This document shows, piece by piece, positions 27,094 to 37,336 of a stretch of 64,000 bases of DNA. A program made the position numbers and the translations under genes. Origin of the DNA: Verrucomicrobiales bacterium (GTDB taxonomy: Bacteria; Verrucomicrobiota; Verrucomicrobiia; Verrucomicrobiales; DEV007); assembly GCA_029940475.1 (NCBI GenBank), contig JAPYUT010000003.1, positions 1 through 64,000 on the forward strand, read 5' to 3'. Numbering within the stretch: the first letter of the stretch is position 1; every line of letters starts with the position of its first letter. The notes beneath the pieces were generated by a model. That model searched no databases. It was not told the DNA's origin and saw nothing but the letters and a program-made list of their open reading frames with translations.

Positions 27094-29046
27094 ATGACGC
27101 TGCTTTTATCGAGGATAAATAGACCAGTGATGATGCAGTTGCAGGTAAAAGAGGTCGCCGAGCGGGTGCTGTTTGCTTCCTCACTGGAGGAAAAGCTTCG
27201 ACCTGCCCGGGGCCGGGTAATCGATGATAATACAGGAGCCGCCATTATAGTCCCAGATGCCCCAGGACGTCCGGACGGTTTGCATATTAGTCCGAAAGGG
27301 ATACGTGCGGGCTTTCCGGGTATTCACCGTATTGATCAAGAGCATGAGCGCGGTATTTTACTGCACTTTCTGGCCAACCATGAATTGCTTGCCGCGGAAC
27401 TGATGGCCCTGGTCTTGCTCAGGTTTCCTGAGGCGCCGCATGAATACCGCGCCGGTGTTTATCGAGCAATGCGTGAAGAGCAGATTCACACGCGGCTTTA
27501 TTTGCGGCGCATGCGGGAATGCGGTGTTGAGTTCGGGGAATTACCACTGAACAATTATTTCTGGCGGCTGATTGCCCCGGTGGAGTCACTAATGGACTTT
27601 GTGACGCGCCTGAACCTGACCTTTGAGCAGGCAAACCTTGATTTTTCCCGGCATTACGCCGCGCTTTTCCGTGAAGCCGGTGATCCGGCCACAGCCACTA
27701 TACTGGAGAAAATTTATCGCGACGAGATTGGTCATGTAGGGCATGGGGTCAAGTGGTTCCGGCGCTGGAAAAGTGGCGAGGATAGCGATTGGCAGGCTTT
27801 TGGTAAACAACTGACTTTTCCGCTTAACCCTGCAAAGGCCAAGGGGCTTGCACCCTTTAATAAGGAAGGTCGTCGCCTGGCCGGGCTGGACGATGACTTC
27901 ATCAGCAACCTTGAAATTTGTGCGCAGTCGCGCGGCAGGACCCCGGTCGTGCATTGGTTTAATCCGAATGCGGAGTTGCATGCCATGAGAGTGGCCGCCG
28001 GATCACATTTTGAGATGAATAAATTCCAGCATGCACTGGAGCATGACCTGGAGATGCTGATGATCTCCTGGAGCCGTCGCGACGACATGGTCATCATGCG
28101 CAAACCACCTTCCAGGGATCATCTTTTGTATTTGCGTGAGGCAGGCCTGCAGATGCCCGAGATAATCGGGGTGGGGGAACCTGACAATCGCAAACTGGGC
28201 GGCCTGCGTCCGTGGGCATGGTCGCCTGACGCTGTTGAGTTCCTGAAGCCATATGCGGCAAGGGTTTCGGAAAAGGTTGATTGGCAATGGCGCGATGACC
28301 TGCCGGCGCAATGGCTGTCAAAGGAGATTGGGTTGCGCCTGGAGAAATTGTTGGATGTGGGGGACAGGCGGGCCGTCGTATGCAGGGATGTGGAATCTGC
28401 CGTTGCCGTGGCGAGGGAGGCCACCATGCTTTTCAAGGCGGCTTATTCCTGCGCCGGGCGCGGGCATCGACGAAGCGACGGCAATGAAGATGAACTGCGC
28501 AGCTGGCTGGGGAGCATTATTGCAAGTCACGGCTGCGTTATTGCTGAGCCGTGGCTTGAAAGGGTGATGGATTTTTCCGCCCTCTATGAGATGAAGGCAG
28601 GACAGGTGGACCTGGTGGGGATGACCCGGATAGAGAATGATGCGGCGGGGAGGTTCCGGGGCATCAGTGTTGCGCCGAGGTGGAGCAAGTTGCTTGGGGA
28701 GGAGGTTGCGCAGTTCCTGTTTGCCCAGGAGCAGGTCATGCAGTGGTATGGAGAGAAAATCCCGGAGGCACTGGCCGGGCTGTTGCCGGGGTATGCCGGT
28801 CCGCTTGGGGTTGATGCAATGGTTTACCGGAGCACGGCCGGGGCACTTGCCCTCAGGCATGTTGTTGAGCTTAATGTGCGCATGACAATGGGGCGGGTTG
28901 CCCTTGAGTTGCAGAGCAAGCTGGCACCGGCAGGGTGGGGTGCGTTTCGGGTATTGCGCAAGACTGATACGGTGAAGGAGGGATCGATCATTCTTAATGA
29001 CCCGCAACATGCCAGCGAGTTCCTGGCTGTCTGGGAATATGGCTAG
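27094..29046 (+). CDS. DUF455 ferritin-like domain fused to ATP-grasp-like domain
   Basis: From the ATG at 27094 (alternatives 27130/27133) the protein has 650 residues. Residues about 15-300 resemble DUF455, a MiaE-related ferritin-like fold; di-metal ligands are visible in QEHERGILLH and ANHELLAAEL (about 83-98), EEQIHTRLY (about 128) and DEIGHVGHG (about 210). Residues about 370-645 look like a divergent ATP-grasp ligase: FKAAYSCAGRGHRR (about 447), GVDAMVYRS and the metal-binding VELNVRMTMG (about 591). The fusion suggests an oxygen- or metal-dependent step followed by ATP-dependent carboxylate-amine ligation. It is coupled to the upstream methyltransferase. Function is not known. Confidence 0.78.
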   Translation: MTLLLSRINRPVMMQLQVKEVAERVLFASSLEEKLRPARGRVIDDNTGAAIIVPDAPGRPDGLHISPKGIRAGFPGIHRIDQEHERGILLHFLANHELLAAELMALVLLRFPEAPHEYRAGVYRAMREEQIHTRLYLRRMRECGVEFGELPLNNYFWRLIAPVESLMDFVTRLNLTFEQANLDFSRHYAALFREAGDPATATILEKIYRDEIGHVGHGVKWFRRWKSGEDSDWQAFGKQLTFPLNPAKAKGLAPFNKEGRRLAGLDDDFISNLEICAQSRGRTPVVHWFNPNAELHAMRVAAGSHFEMNKFQHALEHDLEMLMISWSRRDDMVIMRKPPSRDHLLYLREAGLQMPEIIGVGEPDNRKLGGLRPWAWSPDAVEFLKPYAARVSEKVDWQWRDDLPAQWLSKEIGLRLEKLLDVGDRRAVVCRDVESAVAVAREATMLFKAAYSCAGRGHRRSDGNEDELRSWLGSIIASHGCVIAEPWLERVMDFSALYEMKAGQVDLVGMTRIENDAAGRFRGISVAPRWSKLLGEEVAQFLFAQEQVMQWYGEKIPEALAGLLPGYAGPLGVDAMVYRSTAGALALRHVVELNVRMTMGRVALELQSKLAPAGWGAFRVLRKTDTVKEGSIILNDPQHASEFLAVWEYG

Positions 29047-29069
29047 AGAGAAGAAGAATTGATGACCGG

Positions 29070-32000
29070 TCAGGGAAGCTCGACTGCCCGCACACGGAAA
29101 TACATATCACGCAGTTCTGGGGGATTATTCAGCACCTCACTCTGGTAAACCCGGGTGCTTGTGCCATCCCCGTTGGGGGTCGTGCTCAAGAGGGTGAGCT
29201 GTTCGTCGGATTTACTCCAGTTGCGCAGTGTGTCGGAGAACTCAACCATGGCGAGAAAACCTGCGACTTGATCCCTGAGAGTCAATGTAAGCTGCAGCCG
29301 ATACGCTCCATCGGCACCGATTGTCGAGATTTCCAGCGAACGGCTAGAACCCGGGTTGCGCGGGTCTGTTCCCAGAAGGTATTCCAGGATATTTGCTGCA
29401 CCATCATGGTCAGCATCAGCAAGAGGACCGGATATGCCGGGGTTGGCGATCTCGGCGGGAGAGAAGAAAAGTGTACGCCAGTCGAAGGGCTCTGAGTCGT
29501 CAATGCCCGGGCTGCCTCCTGTATCGGGGGAAAGTTCCCAGTTGAGCGGCTCGCCTCCGTATCCTGCCGGCAGGAGGCGTTGCAGTGAGAACCCGCTACC
29601 GTCTGCAGCGACTGGCCAGGGTGCGCCATCATCGTAATCAGCAATATCCACCGAGACATGGAGCTCGGGTTCGCCGGCGACATCGCTGGACTCGGGGACC
29701 TTGATACGGATTTTCTCACCACCATTGTCGAGCCGTCCGGGGTAGGGGCCAAAGATTGATACCCCCTGCGGCACCCCGTGCTCTGTCCTGAACTCGGTCG
29801 GGTCTCCACCAATGAGCAGCACCAGTGCGCCGGCTTCAAGATCAGGCGTATCAGGGGCAAAGATGAATCCGCTACCGCTTACCTCGACGCCGGCAAGGGG
29901 CAAGGCGGCGGCGGAGATATTCTTGATTTCAATGAATTCGGTTCCGCCGGCAGCCGGGTTGTACATTAATTCCGAGATCACCAGCGGTCCTGTGAGCGGG
30001 GCGGCGTTTAATCCGCCGAGGGTTTCCGCCGACATCGGCACGTGATGGATCTCGCCTGTTGAAATGACGTGCCTGCCAAAAGACACCCCGGAGGAGGCAT
30101 CACCGAAACTGAAGCCGGCCACGTAGTCCAGAGGCTCGCCTGCTGAGGTTGCGGCTACCAGGAATACTTCCTCGCCGAATGAATCAAGGGCAAATCCCGT
30201 GAATTCACCTTCATCGAAGGTCAGATACCCGCCCGCTGTGATCACGGTGTCCTCCGGGATGCGGAATTTTCCAGGTTGACTGAGATTATCAGTGAGAAAC
30301 CACCCGGACAGGTCCACCGGCGATACGTTCGGGTTGTGTAATTCAATGACATCAAGTTGCGGGATGACTGAATTTGTCAGCACTTCGTTGACGAAGATGT
30401 CGGGCAGCTCTGCAGGTGTTGGTTCAGCAGTTCCGGGTGACCCGAGCACGCTACGGCTGCTGCGCCAGCCGGCATCTTCGGCAACGAGGGATTGCCCGTT
30501 TTTCGCGATATCCTCAGAGTAGGAAAAGCTTTGGATTACACTGCCGTTGGCTGCCGACAGGGTTAGTGTTTCCCCGTTGTTGTCGAGTGCTCCAGTGTAG
30601 ACCCCGGCAATGAGGGCGTTTCGGGTGGTGCCGTAAAGCTGCTCAAAGGCGGCAAGGTTGCGGACTATGAGGACACGTTCCCCAGGGGTCAAGCTGCGGC
30701 CTGTAAAGCTAAATTCAATGCCTTCGGTAAAGGAAGTATTGGTGAGCGAGATGGTGTCATTGGAGATATTCTGCAGCTCAATCCATTCGAAGTCACCGTC
30801 TTCTGTGAGGCCGTCACCGAGGTCGTAGGGGTCATGCATGATCTCGACAATCGCCAGCTTCCCGGCACTCGCGCGAGTCTCATTGACGAGGTATTCCGCC
30901 TGTATCGGTGCGCTCCATCCGGTGCCCACAGGAGTTTGGCCGGAGCCTGTAGAATTACCGCCACCACTGTCAAAAACGCGGGCGAACAAGCGCGAGGTTG
31001 CGCTGAGGGTGATGGCACCGGTGTATTCAATGCCGCCTGCGCCACCCTCCCCGGCATCCTCGTCGAAGCCGGCAACAAGCTTTACCTGGTTAAGAAAATC
31101 ACTACTCGTGGTGCTCTCGTTGAGGGCGTGGATGGCGAGAAGGTTCTCGCCGGGTTGCAGGAGGTTGAAGAAGTTACTGGCCTCGAAATTCTGGAAGGTG
31201 GTCGCGATGCCATCATCGGTTGTCTGGGTCGCCGAAGAATTCCAGCTTACATTTGCAGGAGCGAGATCGGCAGCGATTTGTGTGCCGTTAAGATAGGCGA
31301 CGAAGCCGTCATCACAGCGAGCCTGCAGTGTCATGAAGTTCCAGCCGTCGAGCTCGTTGCCGTTGACATTGAATTTAATGCGCACATAACAGGAGGTACG
31401 TCCCGCCATTTGTGTGTCGACATCGATATTGATGTAGGGCTCATAACCGCTACTGCGCTCGTAGCCGATGCCGTTGCGGCCTGATAACCAGCTGCTGTCG
31501 TTGAAATCAGGATCCGTACGCCATTGGGAACCGATGTCGGAGCCCGGGACAAGGGCGCGTACCGAGGCTGATTCGCCGACAAGGGTTGTACCCTCAATGG
31601 TTCCGGACTCGGTTGCCGGCCGCGGATCACGGCCATCAAGGGTATAATAGATCTTCTGGCCGGCCCCGAGCGGGGCACTCAGGGTAACCGTGGTTCCGGA
31701 CGGGTAGATGCCGGAAGTGCGGTTGGTGGCCGGGCGCGGCGCGAATCTGCTGTCTATCCAGTTCAGGCGGGTTGCCAGCCAGTCCTTGAGGTGATTTACC
31801 TCACCCTGGTAGCTGCCGAAACGCGGCTGGTCGGACCAGCGCTGGAAATTGCGCACCTGCGACTCGTTGAGCTCGGCAGCCATGTCGTCGATGATCGCGT
31901 GGATGTTGGCAGTGGCAAAGGCCCCGTCACGCAGCTCAAAGTAGCGGTCGATGTAGGCCTGCCAGAAATTCTCGTCATCGAAGAGCGTTACCCACCAGGG

Positions 32001-34271
32001 GTAGGTGAAATAATTGGTGCCTCCGGACCATGTGGAGGGATTGTCGTCGCGTCCATCGGTGGATTCCATTGAGCGGTCGAAGTCCCAGATCGGGCCGAAT
32101 TCGATCTTGCCCTGTCGTGTCTTGAAAAAATAGGTCGAGAGCCGCAGGGCGTCGGCGTTGAGTGACAGGACGTTGAGCAGGTGGTGATCGACCCAGGAGC
32201 CGACATCAATATAGTCGCTGTATTGAGGAGTACTTAGCGATGCATTCATTGAGTTAATGTAATTGCGTATCCAGTCAGATTGCGCGGATGTGACATCGTC
32301 TTCCTTCGGGTAAACCCAGCCGAGCGTCCTGCCGCCGGCGGAGATCCCGGAGTCACCCGGGTCGAGGCGGTCGATCTTCAGCATGTAGCCGCCGGTGATA
32401 CCCGGTTCCTCGTTCAGGCTTTGGGGTAATCGCTCGACGTCGACACGCTCCTTGTCGCGTGAGATTTTTTCCATGAAGGTGTAGACCCCGTCGTAGTCGT
32501 TGCTGTAGTTGAGGTCTCCCCCGTTATCATCCTTGAACAACTCGACAAACCTGGTGCGCGTGGCGTAGCGGCCGACCTGGTTACTGAGTTCATAGATAAA
32601 GGCGTTGCGCATCAGTGATCGGTCGTAGCGGGACCGTGCATTGAGAATCCAGTCAGATTCCTCGGGCAGGCCCAGTGGAGCGATGTTCTTGTTCTTGTTG
32701 AACTCGTCCCAGGCCTCGATGGAGAAGGCTTTCTTTGGGAATCCGGAGGATGATGAGCCGCGTACCTTCCAGCCGCCGCGGGTGCCGAGATCATAGGGGC
32801 GGTTCAATGTTGTGCGCCCGCTGGCGGGATCGGGCTCGAAGAAGGCGAAGAAGGTGAAGGCCTTGCCGTTGGATGCGCTCGCCCCGCCACTGAAACGCTC
32901 CATAATGACAACGGGGATATCGGAGCTGAATGACTGCGCGTTGCTTGATAGCCGGATGTAGCCCTCCTCACCCACCGGACCGGGAGTGAGTCCGTTTTCA
33001 AAGGCTCGTGCGCGCACGAGCGTGGAGGATGAGATACTGATGCCACCGCCGTTGAACAAGGTGGAGCTTGCCGTGGGGACATCGCCGTTGGTGGTGTAGC
33101 GAATCTGCGCAGCCGGCGACGGGGTGGCAAGATTTACAGAGAGAGAGCCGGTAAAGCCGCGCCCGGTCTCGGAGAAAGTGACGCCTCCGGAGGGGAGCCC
33201 CTGCTCAGTGCCGTTGGCACTCCCCGGGCTGGACGCCTGAAAATATCCGGGACTACCGAGTTCACCGGGATCAGAGACGAATTGCGCTTCCAGTCTCGGC
33301 AGGGCGAGCAAATCCGAACTGGTGGTATCGCCGTTCATTGCATGAATGCCAAGCAGGTTATTGCCGGCATTGAGCAGGTTGGCCGCCTGCGCGCTTAAAT
33401 CAGTATCCACAAAGGCGGTGGCCTGCCCGTCGGGGTGATCCGTCGATGCATCGGAATTCCATGTTGGGTTCGCGGGCTTGTTACCGGAGGCGATCTCGCT
33501 GCCGTTGAGGTAGGCGACGAACCCGTCGTCGTATTTCATGCGAAAGGTGAGGCCGGCGATGCCATCCAGTGAATCCAGGCTGAATGGGATTCGGATATAA
33601 ACAGTGGAATTAATATCGTAGGTTTCGGCTTCAACGTCTCCACCGGGGCCAATAAGGTTCTGGTAACCGCTGGAGCGTTCGTAGCCGATACCGGTTGTGG
33701 CATCTTCCCAGGCACTGTCGTTAAATTCAAGATTGCCCCAAGCTGTGCCGATATCTGCAGTGGGAACCAGCAACTTGCAGGCATCCCCCTCGCGCACCAG
33801 TACGCTCGTGGTGTTGCCGCCGGTTTGAGTGAGGCCATAGGAGATGTCATCAAGTTGCTCGGGATAATCAGTAAATCCGGAGATCACGCTCTGGCTGTCC
33901 GGGTCGATCAGTGCAAGGTAGCCTCCGGGTTCTTTGGGTAAGCGGAAATTGGTATGAAGTTCACCGACGTTGCGATCCTTGTTCGAGGCGAAGACAATAA
34001 GGTATCCGCCGGCCGGCAATGTGACCTCGGGGAACTGCCACTTGTCGAGTTCTCCGGGATCGTCGGTGAGATAATAGCCGTTGAGATCTACAGGGTTCGG
34101 ATCCGGGTTGTGGATCTCGATCCAATCCGGGGAGTCGGAGTCTTCATCGTAAATGGCCGAGTCGTTGGAAGCCATGAACTCTGTGATCAGTGGCGCGGCA
34201 TTCAGCGTGAGCGACGTGAACAGTGAGAGGCAAAGGGCGGGTAAGGGGAAATACTGGAGGAATGAGGGCAT
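29070..34271 (-). CDS. Giant secreted CotH kinase/lamin-tail protein
   Basis: A 1733-residue exported protein (signal peptide ends near LTLNAA). Domains in order: lamin-tail (LITEFMASNDS, WIEIHNPDP) at about 25-130; jelly roll with IGYERSSGYQNLIG at about 170-330; chitobiase-like (IRYTTNGDVPTASS) at about 370-430; a CotH kinase-like domain at about 450-830 with FGPIWDFDRSMEST; a second chitobiase-like segment and a second jelly roll with IGYERSSGYEPYIN; then three or so lamin-tail repeats (AIVEIMHDPYD, VNEVLTNSV, ISELMYNPAA). The C-terminus has DADHDGAANILEYLLGTDP. CotH domains can phosphorylate proteins. It is last in the three-sulfatase run. Confidence 0.88.
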   Translation of the reverse strand: MPSFLQYFPLPALCLSLFTSLTLNAAPLITEFMASNDSAIYDEDSDSPDWIEIHNPDPNPVDLNGYYLTDDPGELDKWQFPEVTLPAGGYLIVFASNKDRNVGELHTNFRLPKEPGGYLALIDPDSQSVISGFTDYPEQLDDISYGLTQTGGNTTSVLVREGDACKLLVPTADIGTAWGNLEFNDSAWEDATTGIGYERSSGYQNLIGPGGDVEAETYDINSTVYIRIPFSLDSLDGIAGLTFRMKYDDGFVAYLNGSEIASGNKPANPTWNSDASTDHPDGQATAFVDTDLSAQAANLLNAGNNLLGIHAMNGDTTSSDLLALPRLEAQFVSDPGELGSPGYFQASSPGSANGTEQGLPSGGVTFSETGRGFTGSLSVNLATPSPAAQIRYTTNGDVPTASSTLFNGGGISISSSTLVRARAFENGLTPGPVGEEGYIRLSSNAQSFSSDIPVVIMERFSGGASASNGKAFTFFAFFEPDPASGRTTLNRPYDLGTRGGWKVRGSSSSGFPKKAFSIEAWDEFNKNKNIAPLGLPEESDWILNARSRYDRSLMRNAFIYELSNQVGRYATRTRFVELFKDDNGGDLNYSNDYDGVYTFMEKISRDKERVDVERLPQSLNEEPGITGGYMLKIDRLDPGDSGISAGGRTLGWVYPKEDDVTSAQSDWIRNYINSMNASLSTPQYSDYIDVGSWVDHHLLNVLSLNADALRLSTYFFKTRQGKIEFGPIWDFDRSMESTDGRDDNPSTWSGGTNYFTYPWWVTLFDDENFWQAYIDRYFELRDGAFATANIHAIIDDMAAELNESQVRNFQRWSDQPRFGSYQGEVNHLKDWLATRLNWIDSRFAPRPATNRTSGIYPSGTTVTLSAPLGAGQKIYYTLDGRDPRPATESGTIEGTTLVGESASVRALVPGSDIGSQWRTDPDFNDSSWLSGRNGIGYERSSGYEPYINIDVDTQMAGRTSCYVRIKFNVNGNELDGWNFMTLQARCDDGFVAYLNGTQIAADLAPANVSWNSSATQTTDDGIATTFQNFEASNFFNLLQPGENLLAIHALNESTTSSDFLNQVKLVAGFDEDAGEGGAGGIEYTGAITLSATSRLFARVFDSGGGNSTGSGQTPVGTGWSAPIQAEYLVNETRASAGKLAIVEIMHDPYDLGDGLTEDGDFEWIELQNISNDTISLTNTSFTEGIEFSFTGRSLTPGERVLIVRNLAAFEQLYGTTRNALIAGVYTGALDNNGETLTLSAANGSVIQSFSYSEDIAKNGQSLVAEDAGWRSSRSVLGSPGTAEPTPAELPDIFVNEVLTNSVIPQLDVIELHNPNVSPVDLSGWFLTDNLSQPGKFRIPEDTVITAGGYLTFDEGEFTGFALDSFGEEVFLVAATSAGEPLDYVAGFSFGDASSGVSFGRHVISTGEIHHVPMSAETLGGLNAAPLTGPLVISELMYNPAAGGTEFIEIKNISAAALPLAGVEVSGSGFIFAPDTPDLEAGALVLLIGGDPTEFRTEHGVPQGVSIFGPYPGRLDNGGEKIRIKVPESSDVAGEPELHVSVDIADYDDGAPWPVAADGSGFSLQRLLPAGYGGEPLNWELSPDTGGSPGIDDSEPFDWRTLFFSPAEIANPGISGPLADADHDGAANILEYLLGTDPRNPGSSRSLEISTIGADGAYRLQLTLTLRDQVAGFLAMVEFSDTLRNWSKSDEQLTLLSTTPNGDGTSTRVYQSEVLNNPPELRDMYFRVRAVELP

Positions 34272-34366
34272 GTCTGGGGGAGGTATTGGGACAACTTAGC
34301 GCAGAAATGCGGGAATGAGAAGAGACTAAGAATAAATGTGTAGCCACCGGAGTTTGCAGGGAGCAT

Positions 34367-35806
34367 TTATTTTTTTCTCCGTGGAGTCCAGATTGGATCA
34401 ATCATCCCGGCATTCTCGGTTTTCCACAACTCGATCAACTCTTCAGTCCGGGATGTCATTGTGACGGCGAGATCATTGGTTTCCCCAATATCCTCCTTCA
34501 GGTTATACAGGCTCCAGGATTTGCTGCGCTGGCGGAGAATCTTCCAGTCCCCTTTGCGCAGGGCATGACGATCACCAATACGCCAGAATAGATGACGGTG
34601 TGGAGCTTCATCTGATTTCCCGGTGAGAAAGGGCAGGAGATTGATGCCGTCATATTTTTTCTTTTGCGGTTTAGTGCCAGCAGCCGCACAGGCGGTGGGG
34701 AACAGGTCAAGAGTGCTTACCGGGTTTGAGTAGACTGAAGTGGCAGGAATGACCCCCGGCCAGCGCATCAGGAAGGGCACACGCAATCCGCCTTCGTAGA
34801 CCTGTCCCTTCTCGCCGCGAAGTGGAGCATTGCTGGATGTAAGTTCGCGGGTCGGTCCCCCGTTGTCGGAAAAAAACACAACCAGAGTGTTGTCTTGCAG
34901 GCCGGTGTCCTTGATTTTTTTCAGCACCGCGCCCACCGAGTCATCGAGGTTTGCCAGCATGGCGGCGAAAATGCGCCGGTGGATGTCCTCGATATGTGCG
35001 AATTTTTCCATATACCTCTCAGCCCCCTGCAGTGGGCTGTGCACGGCGTTATAGGACAGGTAGAGAAAGAACGGACGATCCTTGTTGCGATCGACAAAAT
35101 TTACCGCCTCGCGGGTTAGGGCATCGGTTAAAAACTCTTTTTCCTCAACGGGTTGTCCCGCGCGTAAAATCGGGTTATCAGCATCGTAATCCGGTTCATT
35201 GCTTCCCATGTGCGCGGTATAGATGGTTTCCCCGTCCTTTGAGATCCATCGCCCTTTTGACAGGCCGTTGGGCAGGGTGCGGCGGCGCAGCATTGTCGTC
35301 ACTTCCCGGTAAGGAGGCGGGACATAGTAGTGACCCTCGTGAAGGAAACCGTAAAACGTGTCAAAGCCGCGCCGTTGAGGATGGTACTTGGCCGTGCCCC
35401 CGAGATGCCACTTGCCAATGAGGGCAGTGGTGTAACCGGCGGCGCCCAGTTGGTCGCTCAGGGTGCGCTCGGTTACCGGCAGGCCGGCATCAGGATCCTC
35501 GTTATGCGCCCCGGTTGGATTGAATTCATAACCGAAGCGTGCCTGATAGCGTCCTGTCATGAAGCCGGCACGCGATGCACTGCAGAAGGGCGCGGTGACA
35601 TAGGCATCGGTGAAGCGTACGCCTTCGCGCGCGATTGAATCGATGTGCGGTGTCGGGATATCGGTGTTTCCCTGACAGCCAAGTTCCGCAAAGCCGAGGT
35701 CATCGGCAACGAGCAGCACGATGTTCGGGCGGGCACTGAGCATTGACCCTGAGGTGAGCAGGAACAATAACAGCAAAGAGGCCCGGACAGCTGACAGGAA
35801 GAGCAT
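34367..35806 (-). CDS. Secreted sulfatase (arylsulfatase/GALNS-like)
   Basis: This 479-residue sulfatase has a signal peptide (LLLLFLLTSGSMLSA), metal-binding VADDLGF, and the formylglycine motif CSASR in PFCSASRAGFMTGRY (about residue 76), the C-x-A-S-R variant. Downstream motifs GKWHLGG, FFLYLSYNAVHSPLQ and FFSDNGGPT supply other active-site residues. The sequence is nearest, by eye, to arylsulfatase/N-acetylgalactosamine-6-sulfatase types acting on sulfated glycans. It lies 57 bases after sulfatase 35864-37336 and 95 bases before the CotH gene on the same strand, which suggests an operon. Confidence 0.92.
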   Translation of the reverse strand: MLFLSAVRASLLLLFLLTSGSMLSARPNIVLLVADDLGFAELGCQGNTDIPTPHIDSIAREGVRFTDAYVTAPFCSASRAGFMTGRYQARFGYEFNPTGAHNEDPDAGLPVTERTLSDQLGAAGYTTALIGKWHLGGTAKYHPQRRGFDTFYGFLHEGHYYVPPPYREVTTMLRRRTLPNGLSKGRWISKDGETIYTAHMGSNEPDYDADNPILRAGQPVEEKEFLTDALTREAVNFVDRNKDRPFFLYLSYNAVHSPLQGAERYMEKFAHIEDIHRRIFAAMLANLDDSVGAVLKKIKDTGLQDNTLVVFFSDNGGPTRELTSSNAPLRGEKGQVYEGGLRVPFLMRWPGVIPATSVYSNPVSTLDLFPTACAAAGTKPQKKKYDGINLLPFLTGKSDEAPHRHLFWRIGDRHALRKGDWKILRQRSKSWSLYNLKEDIGETNDLAVTMTSRTEELIELWKTENAGMIDPIWTPRRKK

Positions 35807-35863
35807 TTTGCTAAAGGTACGAATTAAATAATCCTTTGTAAACCGCTTGATGGCAGGGGGTCC

Positions 35864-37336
35864 CTAGATTTCCGGGACCGGGTCGCTGGGCTTTACCGGC
35901 TTTCCCTCCCAGGTCACCGCTCCTGTTTCCGCGTCGTAAGTAAGGATACGGGCGCGGCTTCCCGGGGCCGGCTTGCGGTTATTTTCCGGGATCCACTTGC
36001 GGTGTTCAGCAATGACTGACTGGTATTCGGCACTGCCGGCGAGGTTGGTCCACTCATTGGGGTCTTTTTCCATGTTGTAGAGTTCCTCACTGCCATCGGC
36101 GTAGCGGATGTAGCGCCATTTTTCGGAGCGCACCCCGTTGTTATCGTGGTTGTGGCAGGTGATTGCCGGGCGCCTGCGCTTGGCTTCGGCATTTTTGAGT
36201 TGTGGCATCAGGCTGATGCCTTCAAGGCCCTGCTTGGCCGGAAGGCCACAGAGCGCGTTGAGGGAGGGATAGATGTCCAGCAGCTCCGCGGGTTGATTGC
36301 AGCGTCCCGTGCCAATTCCCGGGCCGGCGAAGATCAGCGGCACGCGGGTGCCGTCATCCCACAGGGTATTCTTGCCGGTGATTTCTTTTTCACCGATGTG
36401 CCAGCCGTGATCGGACCACAACACGACGATGGTGTTATCGGCAAACCCGTTGCGTTCAAGCGCCTCCAGCACCCGGCCAACCTGGGCATCGACAAAGCTG
36501 GTGCAGGCCAGGTAGGAACGGGTAAGGTTTTTCCATTCATTGTTTTCTTCCAGAAATTTCAGGCGAACCTCAGGCAAACTCCAGTGCATGTACCATGAAA
36601 ATCGTGGAGTATCCTTGCGGTCATTGCGACGGATCTCGGGCAGCTTGAGGGTTTCCTCGGGATAGAGATCAAACCATTTTTGGGTGGCGAAGCAGGGCAC
36701 GTGCGGCAGGAAGAAACCCGCCGACAGGAAGAACGGCCCTTCAGGCTTGGCGTCGAGTTGTTCCACCGCCCAGCTTGCGATCTTGTAGTCGCCCTTATCC
36801 TCGTCCCTGTGCGGGAAGGTTCCCCAGTCAACCAGCCTGTGTGGTTGCGGCGTATTCTTGACAAGTCGCTCTTTTGGGAAGGGCGCGCCGGTAGCCCCGG
36901 GTCCAATGACATCGAATTCCTGGTTTTTTTCTCGGTTTCTACCGTATCTTCCATGGTAGATCTTGCCGGCTGAAAGGGTCTTGTAACCGTGTGATTTCAG
37001 GTATTGCGGCAGGGTGAGCAGATCCTTGAACTCAGGTACATCGCGGAACCAGGGGGCAAGGCCGTAGATGCCGGTGGTGGTCGGGCGCAGGCCGGTCATC
37101 AGGCTGGTACGTGAGGGGTTGCACAGCGGTGACTGGCAGTGGGCGTTGAGGAATACCGTGCCGCGCGCGGCAAGCCTGTCGATATTCGGGGTCTTTATTT
37201 GCGGGTGCCCACCAAGGCATCCGATCCAGTCATTCTGGTCATCGATCGCGATGAAAAGGATGTTCGGCTTCGTTTTTGCCGTCGCCGATGAGGATACCAG
37301 CGTGGCGAGAAGGGCAATTTTCAGCAGGGATGTCAT
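35864..37336 (-). CDS. Secreted sulfatase (iduronate-2-sulfatase-like)
   Basis: A 490-residue exported sulfatase. Key motifs are FIAIDDQNDWIGCLGGHP, the modified-Cys motif CNPSR in PLCNPSRTSLMTGLRP, GKIYHG and LWSDHGWHIGEKEI. The DDQNDW and LMTGLRPTTTGIY features are those of iduronate-2-sulfatase-like enzymes, which in PVC bacteria attack sulfated algal or host glycans. Its ATG overlaps the stop of the upstream sulfatase gene by four bases (ATGA at 37333-37336), showing translational coupling. Confidence 0.92.
   Translation of the reverse strand: MTSLLKIALLATLVSSSATAKTKPNILFIAIDDQNDWIGCLGGHPQIKTPNIDRLAARGTVFLNAHCQSPLCNPSRTSLMTGLRPTTTGIYGLAPWFRDVPEFKDLLTLPQYLKSHGYKTLSAGKIYHGRYGRNREKNQEFDVIGPGATGAPFPKERLVKNTPQPHRLVDWGTFPHRDEDKGDYKIASWAVEQLDAKPEGPFFLSAGFFLPHVPCFATQKWFDLYPEETLKLPEIRRNDRKDTPRFSWYMHWSLPEVRLKFLEENNEWKNLTRSYLACTSFVDAQVGRVLEALERNGFADNTIVVLWSDHGWHIGEKEITGKNTLWDDGTRVPLIFAGPGIGTGRCNQPAELLDIYPSLNALCGLPAKQGLEGISLMPQLKNAEAKRRRPAITCHNHDNNGVRSEKWRYIRYADGSEELYNMEKDPNEWTNLAGSAEYQSVIAEHRKWIPENNRKPAPGSRARILTYDAETGAVTWEGKPVKPSDPVPEI

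Noticed and set aside
30834-31484. 216-codon plus-strand frame inside the CotH gene
   Set aside because: It is antisense to a continuous multidomain protein and has no recognisable features.
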